Shown here piece by piece: positions 52,283 to 59,502 of a stretch of 64,000 nt of DNA. A program made the translations under genes and the position numbers. Position 1 is the stretch's first letter; each line of letters starts with the position of its first letter. The notes beneath the pieces were generated by a model, which saw only the letters and a program-made list of their open reading frames with translations, was not told where the DNA came from and did no database searches. The stretch comes from Candidatus Melainabacteria bacterium. GTDB taxonomy: Bacteria; Cyanobacteriota; Vampirovibrionia; Obscuribacterales; Obscuribacteraceae. The stretch spans positions 248,001 to 312,000 of the forward strand of contig QKMZ01000005.1 of the NCBI GenBank assembly GCA_003242885.1, written 5' to 3'.

Positions 52283-53056
52283 ATGTTATCCAAACCACTA
52301 ACAGTCGGAATAATCGGCGGCATCGGACCGGAGGCGGCTAATCGTCTGTCGCAGCTAATCGTCGAACTGTCTAACGCCTCCTCTGACAGAGAACATATTC
52401 CAGTCATTTGTTTTAACAACCCGAACATCCCCAGCCGCGTCGATTCGATTAGCGGCAGAGGCGAAAACTGCTTGCCTGCACTGGTTGAAACCGCGCGTGC
52501 TCTTGTCCGAGCTGGTGCCAATTTCTTGCTAATGCCTTGCAATTGCGCTCACTTCTATTTGCGCGCTTTGAGAGAAGAAATATCAGTGCCCGTACTCGAC
52601 ATGATTCATGAGACGGTAGATCAGATCGTTGAGGACTTCCCCGGCGCAAAATCAGTGGGTTTGCTAGCTTCGTCGCCGACGTTGGAAACCGGGCTGTATT
52701 CGCGACCCTTTTCTAAGTGGGGAGTCGAAGGTTTGGCGCCGAATGAAATTGAACAGCAATTGGTGATGTCAGCGATTTACGGACCAGACGGTATCAAGGC
52801 AGGCAAGAAGGAAACGGCTACAGAGAATCTGGTGGTTGTTGGAAATTCGCTGGTGAAGCGCGGTGCAGAAGTTGTAATCGCCGCCTGTACCGAAATTTCC
52901 CTGGTATTAGAGCGAGACTCGCTACCTGTGCCGGTTATCGATCCAATGCGTGTGATTGCCAAGTCTGCAATCAATTGCTCTCGCAATGGACTCAGCCAAT
53001 CTCAATCTGGACGTTTGATTCAATCAGTTCGAAGATCAACGGGCGCCGGAGTCTAG
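52283..53056 (+). CDS. Aspartate/glutamate racemase-like protein
   Basis: 257 residues. Start VGIIGGIGPEAANRLSQLI is typical of the Asp/Glu/hydantoin racemase superfamily. The two Cys acid/base positions are in MPCNCAHFYL and AACTEISLVL, both kept. It is most like amino-acid racemase YgeA/RacX-type proteins. A cofactor-independent racemase of Asp, Glu or another amino acid is expected. The next gene, an ATP-grasp ligase, starts 3 bp after its stop, so a D-amino acid may feed a ligation step. No strong ribosome site precedes the ATG. The 51995-52282 region upstream shows nothing else. Confidence 0.85.
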   Translation: MLSKPLTVGIIGGIGPEAANRLSQLIVELSNASSDREHIPVICFNNPNIPSRVDSISGRGENCLPALVETARALVRAGANFLLMPCNCAHFYLRALREEISVPVLDMIHETVDQIVEDFPGAKSVGLLASSPTLETGLYSRPFSKWGVEGLAPNEIEQQLVMSAIYGPDGIKAGKKETATENLVVVGNSLVKRGAEVVIAACTEISLVLERDSLPVPVIDPMRVIAKSAINCSRNGLSQSQSGRLIQSVRRSTGAGV

Positions 53057-53059
53057 GGA

Positions 53060-54043
53060 TTGGCGAATATCTTACTTACGCTAGCCGAGGAAGTCGGAAA
53101 GACTACCGGTACTCATTTTGCGGTTCGATACGCGGTTGACGAAAACGATTGCTTTGACTTTGCCGCCGGCTTGAAGGCGCTAGGTCACAATGTCTTTTTT
53201 GTGAATTGGCGTGATCTTGATTTGGAAAACGAACCAGATCCAAAGAAAGTGCAATTCAGCCGAATGTTCGACTATCAAAACTCTTGCTTTGTGAAACCTC
53301 TTGCACTGTCAGATTTCGCGCTTGTATTTGTCTACAAGATGGAAGGCTTTTATTTCGATTTGCCGCGTTTCTTCGCGATGGTTTCGACCTTCGAGAAAAA
53401 CATTCCAGTTGTAGTGAACGACCCTGTAACGATACGCCACAACATCGACAAGAGTTATCTGTTTCAACTATTGGATAGAGGCGTCAGTGTCGGACATCCA
53501 TATACTGTCGAAGAGGCTGTCAAACAGCGGTTGAAGCAAAATCTTCCTTGCGTAATCAAACCGTTGTTTGGTGAGCGCGGTAACAAAGTTTTGCTGGCAA
53601 AATCCGTCGATGATTTGAAAGAGATTGAAGGCGGCGAAAGCGAGTTTATCGCTCAAGAATACATGCCTGAAATTCGAGATGGCGAGAAGAGTCTTGCCTA
53701 TTTGGGCTTTGACTTTCAGCACGCTGTTGTAAAACGCCCCAACGCTCAAAACTCTGATGAATTCCGCTGCAATGAGTCTCTTGGTGGGACCGTCGCTATC
53801 TACGAACCAACCGCCGAAGAGCTGGAGTACTGCCAGGATCTTTTGAAGGTCTACGAATCCTTTGGGTGCCCAATTCACTTCAGTCGAGTTGACTTTGTCA
53901 CCACCAGTGGTGGTCCGAAGTTGGTTGAAGTTGAGTTGTTGAATCCATCTGTTTATGCAAATTACTCCAATAAAGGTCAGCAGTTTGGAGCATCGATTGC
54001 GAAGTACTTTGATTCACTAATCCGCGTGAAGGAGAAAGTTTAG
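53060..54043 (+). CDS. ATP-grasp ligase, glutathione synthetase-like
   Basis: 327 residues from a TTG start. ATP-grasp features: VNDPVTIRHNIDKSYLFQLL (partner-domain entry), PCVIKPLFGERGNKV (ATP lysine and flexible loop), IAQEYMPEIRDGEKSLAYLG, and the metal-binding end VDFVTTSGGPKLVEVELLNPS. It is comparable to glutathione synthetase and RimK in architecture but not a clear member of either. It should join a carboxylate to an amine with ATP. It is translationally linked to the racemase. The ligated amino acids are unknown. Confidence 0.85.
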   Translation: MANILLTLAEEVGKTTGTHFAVRYAVDENDCFDFAAGLKALGHNVFFVNWRDLDLENEPDPKKVQFSRMFDYQNSCFVKPLALSDFALVFVYKMEGFYFDLPRFFAMVSTFEKNIPVVVNDPVTIRHNIDKSYLFQLLDRGVSVGHPYTVEEAVKQRLKQNLPCVIKPLFGERGNKVLLAKSVDDLKEIEGGESEFIAQEYMPEIRDGEKSLAYLGFDFQHAVVKRPNAQNSDEFRCNESLGGTVAIYEPTAEELEYCQDLLKVYESFGCPIHFSRVDFVTTSGGPKLVEVELLNPSVYANYSNKGQQFGASIAKYFDSLIRVKEKV

Positions 54044-54354
54044 CTTAGACTTTCTTCAGCGTGGATGGTTTGTGCGCAGCTTGTTTTGTCGGTTTTATCG
54101 CTTTCGGCCAAATATTCCGGGTTGTCTTCAGATGCTGCTACCTTGTGTCCTTTGATTTGAGTTTCACTGGTGAGCTTTCTGACTACTTCTCCTTCGGTTG
54201 TGCCTTTTGATATTTCCCACTGCACTTGTCGCCATACTTCAGATTTGCCATTGTCAATTGTCTCGCTATTATTGACTGAGGTTAACGGGGCGCCTGTTCG
54301 TTCCAGCGCTGAGGCACAAATTGCAAACCGTGCGCAACTCCAAACCTTGCTCAA
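54040..54354 (-). CDS. Possible small protein, weakly supported
   Basis: 104 residues from a TTG with no clear ribosome site. A hydrophobic start (CARFAICASALE) is followed by a charged body (IDNGKSEVWRQVQWEISKG, GHKVAASEDNPEYLAESDKTDK). The composition looks protein-like, but the start is doubtful and it overlaps the convergent ATP-grasp gene end by 4 bp. It could be a real small protein of this cluster. Confidence 0.35.
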   Translation of the reverse strand: MSKVWSCARFAICASALERTGAPLTSVNNSETIDNGKSEVWRQVQWEISKGTTEGEVVRKLTSETQIKGHKVAASEDNPEYLAESDKTDKTSCAQTIHAEESLS

Positions 54355-54383
54355 ATAAAAGGTCTAGGTAAGTGCTGCATTAG

Positions 54384-54686
54384 CTAAACATGCGACAATG
54401 AATCACGACACCAAGACACCACCGCAATAACTGCTGAGAGCGCGACAAAAAAGAGGACAATTCTCACCACGGGGATTCTAGGTGTGTACCGAGATATGTC
54501 ATCGTCCTCGCTGTTTTTTAGCTCCGAAGCATCCTCTGGAAAGTTGTAGGCTGCGTATATTCTCTTCGGTAAATCGCCGTCTGGAAGCACAGAGGTGCAG
54601 CTCGAGCAGACCAAAACGAGCGGGTCTGATTTGGTCCCGCATTCCATGCATGTTTTCTTTGGCACCTCTAGCTCTGGCATATCCAT
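54384..54686 (-). CDS. Zinc-ribbon membrane protein
   Basis: 100 residues. The N-terminal zinc ribbon CMECGTKSDPLVLVCSSC has two CxxC knuckles, followed by an acidic linker (SELKNSEDDDISRY) and one C-terminal membrane helix (about 73-91, VRIVLFFVALSAVIAVVSW). Zinc ribbons ahead of a single helix are seen in many small bacterial envelope proteins. It is next to the ATP-grasp pair on the same strand (30 bp), so it may share their transcript. Confidence 0.72.
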   Translation of the reverse strand: MDMPELEVPKKTCMECGTKSDPLVLVCSSCTSVLPDGDLPKRIYAAYNFPEDASELKNSEDDDISRYTPRIPVVRIVLFFVALSAVIAVVSWCRDSLSHV

Positions 54687-54715
54687 AACCTGTGAATATG
54701 AGGCAGATGTTTTTA

Positions 54716-55678
54716 TTAAATCACTACTGAGATTAGGAAATCAACTAGGGGTTTGCGAGCGTCTACGACTAGACTGTTGAGGTCATATTGTGTGAAGGTT
54801 GTTCCGGCTCCATTGATTTCGTTGATGTAATTTCCAATAAAGTCGATTGACCCAATTGTTAAACCGGATTTTTTGCAGAGTGCGTTCGCTTTGTCCAGGT
54901 CATTGCGAAAGTTCTTTGAGCGATGATTGTATTCGACTATGCGATAGTCTTTGGAATATTCAGACCATGGCGTCTTTCTTCCATTGATAATTCTCGCACC
55001 AACGCATTCGCCATTCACGTACCACAGACGCTTCTCTGCTCCGGTTACTAGCTTTTGAAAGCAATAGTCTGAAGCTAACGATTCATTGTTGTCCTTTATG
55101 AAAGCCCGGAAATCTTCCAGGTCGATGTCGTTTTGAATCTTGCGAACTCCATCTCCTGCGCCACCCCAATTAGGTTTTGCGACGATCGTTTTTTCAAGCG
55201 TCAACAACTCATGTACGTCTTTCCAGTTGGAAAAATTGAATGTCGGGATCACTCCCCATTCTTTAGCGTCGAGTTCGGCGAACCAGGATTTAAGGCAGTT
55301 TCGCTCCGCCTCAGCAGTGTTGATAAGCTCTTTGACTTTCCCTTTCTCGAATGCGGTTTCGTGCAAATCAATTTGCGCTTTCAAAAAATCCCGCCGATGT
55401 TTGAATCCAAAATCGTTGCAGTCAATCCAATAGCCATCAGTGTAGACTATCCAAATATCAGCTTCAGGCCTAATCCATCCGTGCTTTTCGAACTTGCCGT
55501 TCGCAACTCGCTTGTAAGCGCCAACTCGTTTTTTATTGAAGTCGTATTCAGAAATCGGCAGCACTAATAGGTCGCATTTTTCATGCAAACCGGTCACCAT
55601 TGAGCGGACGGTCTGAAAGCGCTTCCCCTCGATAAGCCCGGGGTTGACCGTCAGCAAGACGCGCTTTTTCGATTTCAT
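54716..55678 (-). CDS. ATP-grasp ligase, second type
   Basis: 320 residues. IVAKPNWGGAGDGVRKI is the ATP-binding loop, FQKLVTGAEKRLWYVNGECVGARII the central strands, and SIDFIGNYINEINGAGTTF the metal-binding end, with E and N in the expected INEIN position. It is of glutathione synthetase or RimK style, distinct from the 53060 protein. It starts 7 bp after the stop of the 434-class ligase upstream, so the two are an operon. Substrate unknown. Confidence 0.82.
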   Translation of the reverse strand: MKSKKRVLLTVNPGLIEGKRFQTVRSMVTGLHEKCDLLVLPISEYDFNKKRVGAYKRVANGKFEKHGWIRPEADIWIVYTDGYWIDCNDFGFKHRRDFLKAQIDLHETAFEKGKVKELINTAEAERNCLKSWFAELDAKEWGVIPTFNFSNWKDVHELLTLEKTIVAKPNWGGAGDGVRKIQNDIDLEDFRAFIKDNNESLASDYCFQKLVTGAEKRLWYVNGECVGARIINGRKTPWSEYSKDYRIVEYNHRSKNFRNDLDKANALCKKSGLTIGSIDFIGNYINEINGAGTTFTQYDLNSLVVDARKPLVDFLISVVI

Positions 55679-55685
55679 TTTGAGA

Positions 55686-56969
55686 TCAGCAAACAGGTTC
55701 CAGCTGGTAGTTTAGCATCTTGGATGCAGCCTCAAAATCGCGAACCAGGTCGTCCTCGGAGTTGGCGCCCATGTTGATTAGTCCGTAGCGATAGCTATGT
55801 GAATCCTGCAATTGCTCAGAAAGTTTTTTCCCTTTGGTCGCAATGACCTGCACCATTGCGCCTGGGAATTTTTTCTCCACGTCTTCGATGTTTGATTTGT
55901 CGGGAATTTGTTTGACGAGTTGATCATCGAACGTCCGCAATACGCAACTCGCGGCGATTTGAAATTTCCCTTGGCGGCGCACAAAGCCGGGCTCCTTGCC
56001 TAAAGCGATGCGCATCATCACTTCATAGGAATTGCTGCCATCAACCTTTTCAAAGAGGTCAGGAAATTGCGAGGCGATTTTGGGATTGATTTCAATAATG
56101 TGAATCGAGTCTTTCTTCGGGTTATAGATCATCTCGAAGTTGAACATTGCATTGTCATAGCCAATGCCTTTCATGAAGGTCGCGGCAATCTGCTCCATTC
56201 GCAGCAAGACCTCTTCCGGCAGGCTCGACGGGTACTGGAATCGCTTGAATGAAAACGTGCCGGGGAACATAATTGCATCGATGATTCCCATCACTGTTAC
56301 TTCGCCGTTGTATACGAATCCTTCGAGCGAGACTTGATGTCCTTCGAGTAGTTCTTCGTAGAGCAGATAGTTGGCATTCAATTCCCAGTCCGTGTGCAGT
56401 CGAACCAGGTCGTTGAACGGCAGAATGAAAAGCTCCGGGAGCAGGGACTCGCTTGCGCGTTTGCGGAGCTCATCGCGATCTTGGATAGTAAATGCGTTCT
56501 TTGACATGCATGATTTCACAGGTTTGAGAAAACCAGGAAACATCGAAATTTTGTCGATTGAATCGAGATTTTGGGGATCGATGAGGTGAAATTCCGGCGT
56601 TGCTGTTGGAACAATTTTTGCCTGTTTCACCCTGCAATAGTATTTGTGTTCACAAAGCAAAATAGGTGCTGGCTTCGGGCCAGGCAATTCGAGCCTTTCC
56701 GTAAGCACCGCAGTCGCCGACATGCCTGGATAGCCGACACCAGAAGTGATACCGGCTAGATTGTCGTCGTAGTGTTGCTGCACTGTTTCATCGAGCAGTT
56801 TTGCAATATCCAGAGGTTTTGTATTCAGATCTGGATTTTCGCCAAGCAAATCATCGAAATAGTCCCCACCGAAATCATCAAACCGCAAGTTCACGCCGAT
56901 ACGCTCTGCCAAATGTGGCAGTGTGCGACGTTCGCGCGCTGTGGGGCAGAGGATCAGCAGGTCTTTCAT
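55686..56969 (-). CDS. ATP-grasp ligase, third type, long
   Basis: 427 residues from ATG 56967-56969; a start seven codons earlier at 56990 is possible. A Rossmann-like N-terminal domain (DLLILCPTARERRTLPHLAE, NLAGITSGVGYPGMSATAV) precedes the ATP-grasp core (PGFLKPVKSCMSKN, LFEELLEGHQVSLEGFVYNG-like strands). The metal-binding end is MFNFEMIYNPKKDSIHIIEINPKIASQFPDLFEKVDG. It has the D-Ala-ligase/carbamoyl-phosphate-synthetase-type order, not that of the two shorter ligases. It heads the minus-strand pair. Confidence 0.82.
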   Translation of the reverse strand: MKDLLILCPTARERRTLPHLAERIGVNLRFDDFGGDYFDDLLGENPDLNTKPLDIAKLLDETVQQHYDDNLAGITSGVGYPGMSATAVLTERLELPGPKPAPILLCEHKYYCRVKQAKIVPTATPEFHLIDPQNLDSIDKISMFPGFLKPVKSCMSKNAFTIQDRDELRKRASESLLPELFILPFNDLVRLHTDWELNANYLLYEELLEGHQVSLEGFVYNGEVTVMGIIDAIMFPGTFSFKRFQYPSSLPEEVLLRMEQIAATFMKGIGYDNAMFNFEMIYNPKKDSIHIIEINPKIASQFPDLFEKVDGSNSYEVMMRIALGKEPGFVRRQGKFQIAASCVLRTFDDQLVKQIPDKSNIEDVEKKFPGAMVQVIATKGKKLSEQLQDSHSYRYGLINMGANSEDDLVRDFEAASKMLNYQLEPVC

Positions 56970-57105
56970 TGTATCCAAGCTTTGCAGCAAATCTGGCAGC
57001 TATTCTAGCTTGTCATTGAAGCAATGACGAGCGTACCTCGGGATGTTTTTGCAATGAAACTAGACGATAATGCATTTGCAAGGTTCAGACACCTGAGTAC
57101 AGGTT

Positions 57106-58026
57106 CTACGCACCCAAGTATAAATTGCGGAACGCCAGCTTTGTCAGCTGTTGGGCGTTGAAGGGCACCTCTCTAAGTTGCCCGCTATTCGTGTCCCGCA
57201 ATCTCATGGTTGGTTGCTGTCCCCGGTAGTCAACGACAACTTCAGCGTTGTGCAATGCATCGTACTTAGTCGCTGACAGCATCTTGCCGTCCTTCGAGTA
57301 GATGTACTCGGTTTTTCCGGCGAAGACATCGGCGACCTGACCCTGTTGCTGATATGGGCGGTAAACCGGCTGATTCTCATTGACGAAGTGGCTGATGGAG
57401 GTTCTTTGCAGACCCATCTGCTCATTCACTTCATTGTTGAAAATCCACTGCTGAAGAAATTTCGGACCGTCTTTGCCCTGCGTATACTCAATCAGATTGA
57501 CCGGATCACCCTTGCCATCAGAAAGGACAGCATAGAAGTCACCCGGACGTTTGCGCCCGTCCGGATGTAGCATCCGCCCACCCATATTTGGCTGCATCAG
57601 CTCGCTGTCGCCTACGAGGTCCATCGTTTTGACTCGGTCTTTCACGCCATCATGCAGCTCGGCAATCTGCATGCTGCCGGGTACTTTGTTTTCGCTGCTT
57701 CTGTCCGTATAGGTTTTCAGGTATAGCTGATACAAGCCTGCCGCTGCTGGACTCACGTTGCGGAGAATGGGACGAATGATTTTCGCGTCCTGGTCGTGCG
57801 GCACCTTGTCGTAGGCGGGTGGTTTGACTCCAGGGTTAAGGTCGTCCACGCGGATGTCCCCTCCGCGGCGCTGATTCTCCTGTTGTTGCTTAGTCTGTGG
57901 CAGGTCGAAAAGCCCCGCCCTTTGCCAGACGTCAGCGGACACAGATGGTGGAGCCTGGTCAAAGAGGCGCATAGCCGTGGCATCTGAGAGCGTTTCAGTC
58001 CGAATGCCGGTATTTCGGTCACCCAT
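57106..58026 (-). CDS. Protein of unknown function
   Basis: 306 residues, polar, no signal peptide. A low-complexity N-terminus (QTKQQQENQRRGG) is followed by a domain with conserved-looking motifs (HPDGRKRPGDFYAVLSDGKGDPVNLIEYTQGKDGPKFLQQW, YIYSKDGKMLSATKYDALHNAEVVVDYRG). The latter resembles a degenerate YD-like strand pair and recalls the 45504 protein. It is divergent from the phosphodiester glycosidase gene over 230 bp, where TGGTGG-TT-CCACCA (58094-58107) forms a short hairpin. Confidence 0.62.
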   Translation of the reverse strand: MGDRNTGIRTETLSDATAMRLFDQAPPSVSADVWQRAGLFDLPQTKQQQENQRRGGDIRVDDLNPGVKPPAYDKVPHDQDAKIIRPILRNVSPAAAGLYQLYLKTYTDRSSENKVPGSMQIAELHDGVKDRVKTMDLVGDSELMQPNMGGRMLHPDGRKRPGDFYAVLSDGKGDPVNLIEYTQGKDGPKFLQQWIFNNEVNEQMGLQRTSISHFVNENQPVYRPYQQQGQVADVFAGKTEYIYSKDGKMLSATKYDALHNAEVVVDYRGQQPTMRLRDTNSGQLREVPFNAQQLTKLAFRNLYLGA

Positions 58027-58257
58027 GGAGTCACCCCGAGAAAGCTAAATTGGGAAGTATCAATAAGCTAAAGTACTAAATTTAATAGGTAAATGGTGGT
58101 TCCACCACTAGAGCGGCTCAAGTTTATGAACATCCTCCACGGCGGGATTTCGAGCATTTCGGTAGGATATGATTTTGGGGGCGGTCTGGCAGGGCGACCA
58201 CCCTGTTACTGAGTCGGCTGGTGGGAATCACTGGTAAAACGGGCGGAAAGGGTTCTG

Positions 58258-59283
58258 ATGTTCAAAATACTGAAAATGAGAGCGGGCGTATCCAATCCAG
58301 GCAGTGGATTCACAACCGCAAGCGCCTCATTTAGAGATGCCGGTGCCGCCTTCACAGCAGCAAGCTCCGCAACCCTTTTGATTACTGCCGCAATTGCCGG
58401 TGTTTTCACTCCTGCGTTTGCAGAGGAGCAAAATCCCGCTCCCATTGCACAGTTTAAAACTTGGAAAGAACTCAAGGTCACCGAAAGTCTGGCCGCCGAC
58501 GGCTCTGTCAATTACTACGCTTTTCCGCTGAAAGGCGGCACCAAGGCGCATCTCTGCGTGATTGATCTTAAGAGCAAAAATTACTGCGTTCGCCCTTTCG
58601 TTAACACTCCGACTTGCCCAACCTCTTGCGCCGGAACTAAAGCGAAGGCACTTGCGGCAGTCAATGGTGGCTTTTTCAACTTGTCTAACGGTGAAAGCAC
58701 AAGCTACGTAACGATTGAGGGAAAGCAAGTTTGCGACCCAACCACCAACAAAGACCTCGTGACGAATCCAAAGTTGATGCCTTTTTTGGACACGATATTC
58801 AACCGCAGCGAGTTGCGCATCGCGGATGTTTCATCAATGACTATTGCACCGCACAAAGATCTGCACCCCAAGAAAGAGAAAGTGCAATTCATCTTGGGCG
58901 GCGGACCGCAGTTGTTGCCAAAGTTGACCTCAAAAGAAGAAGCCTTTATTCGTACTGGCAGCGACGGAAAACAAGTTGATTCCATTGGCTGCAACAGGAC
59001 GGCGGCACGCACCGCTATTGGTATCACTGAGGACAACCACTTTCTCATTCTGTGCGTCGCCGGTAAGGGGCAAGACGAGTTTTCCTCTGGGATAAACCTT
59101 GAGCAGTTGGCGCAATTGCTCAGAGATTTGGGCTGCACTAGGGCGCTAAATTTTGACGGCGGAACATCCACGACCATGGCCATCACCGACAAGTCCTCCC
59201 CTGAGGGCGCAATGAAGAGGGTCTGCGGTAGAGAGCCCGAAACCCTTGTCAAATCCGTCCTGATGGTTGTACCGCGAAAATAG
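58258..59283 (+). CDS. Secreted phosphodiester glycosidase-like (NAGPA domain) protein
   Basis: 341 residues with GGAAAGGG before the ATG. The N-terminal region has a signal segment (TAASSATLLITAAIAGVFTPAFA). The catalytic domain shows the NAGPA/DUF2233 pattern: AAVNGGFFNL, RTAIGITEDNHFLILCV and the end motif NFDGGTSTTMAI. Relatives uncover or trim phosphodiester-linked sugars and occur in exopolysaccharide or cell-wall work. Three closely spaced Cys (CPTSC, CAVC-type region) suggest disulfides. Likely acts outside the cytoplasm. Confidence 0.83.
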   Translation: MFKILKMRAGVSNPGSGFTTASASFRDAGAAFTAASSATLLITAAIAGVFTPAFAEEQNPAPIAQFKTWKELKVTESLAADGSVNYYAFPLKGGTKAHLCVIDLKSKNYCVRPFVNTPTCPTSCAGTKAKALAAVNGGFFNLSNGESTSYVTIEGKQVCDPTTNKDLVTNPKLMPFLDTIFNRSELRIADVSSMTIAPHKDLHPKKEKVQFILGGGPQLLPKLTSKEEAFIRTGSDGKQVDSIGCNRTAARTAIGITEDNHFLILCVAGKGQDEFSSGINLEQLAQLLRDLGCTRALNFDGGTSTTMAITDKSSPEGAMKRVCGREPETLVKSVLMVVPRK

Positions 59284-59502
59284 TCGCGACTGTTCAATTC
59301 CACAGTAACTCTTCGAGTTCCCTTTGCCATACTGGCACTGGAATCACGGAGTCCGTCGAACTTATGAAGCCTGCCGAAACACCAAATCGTCACTCTGTTG
59401 AGGTTGTAAACCTGGATGGGTACAAATATTGGGGGACGGCTCGAAGGTTTTCGGACCACGGACGAGCCCAGCAGTGCAGTATGGTTTTTGCCGGAGTTGT
59501 TC

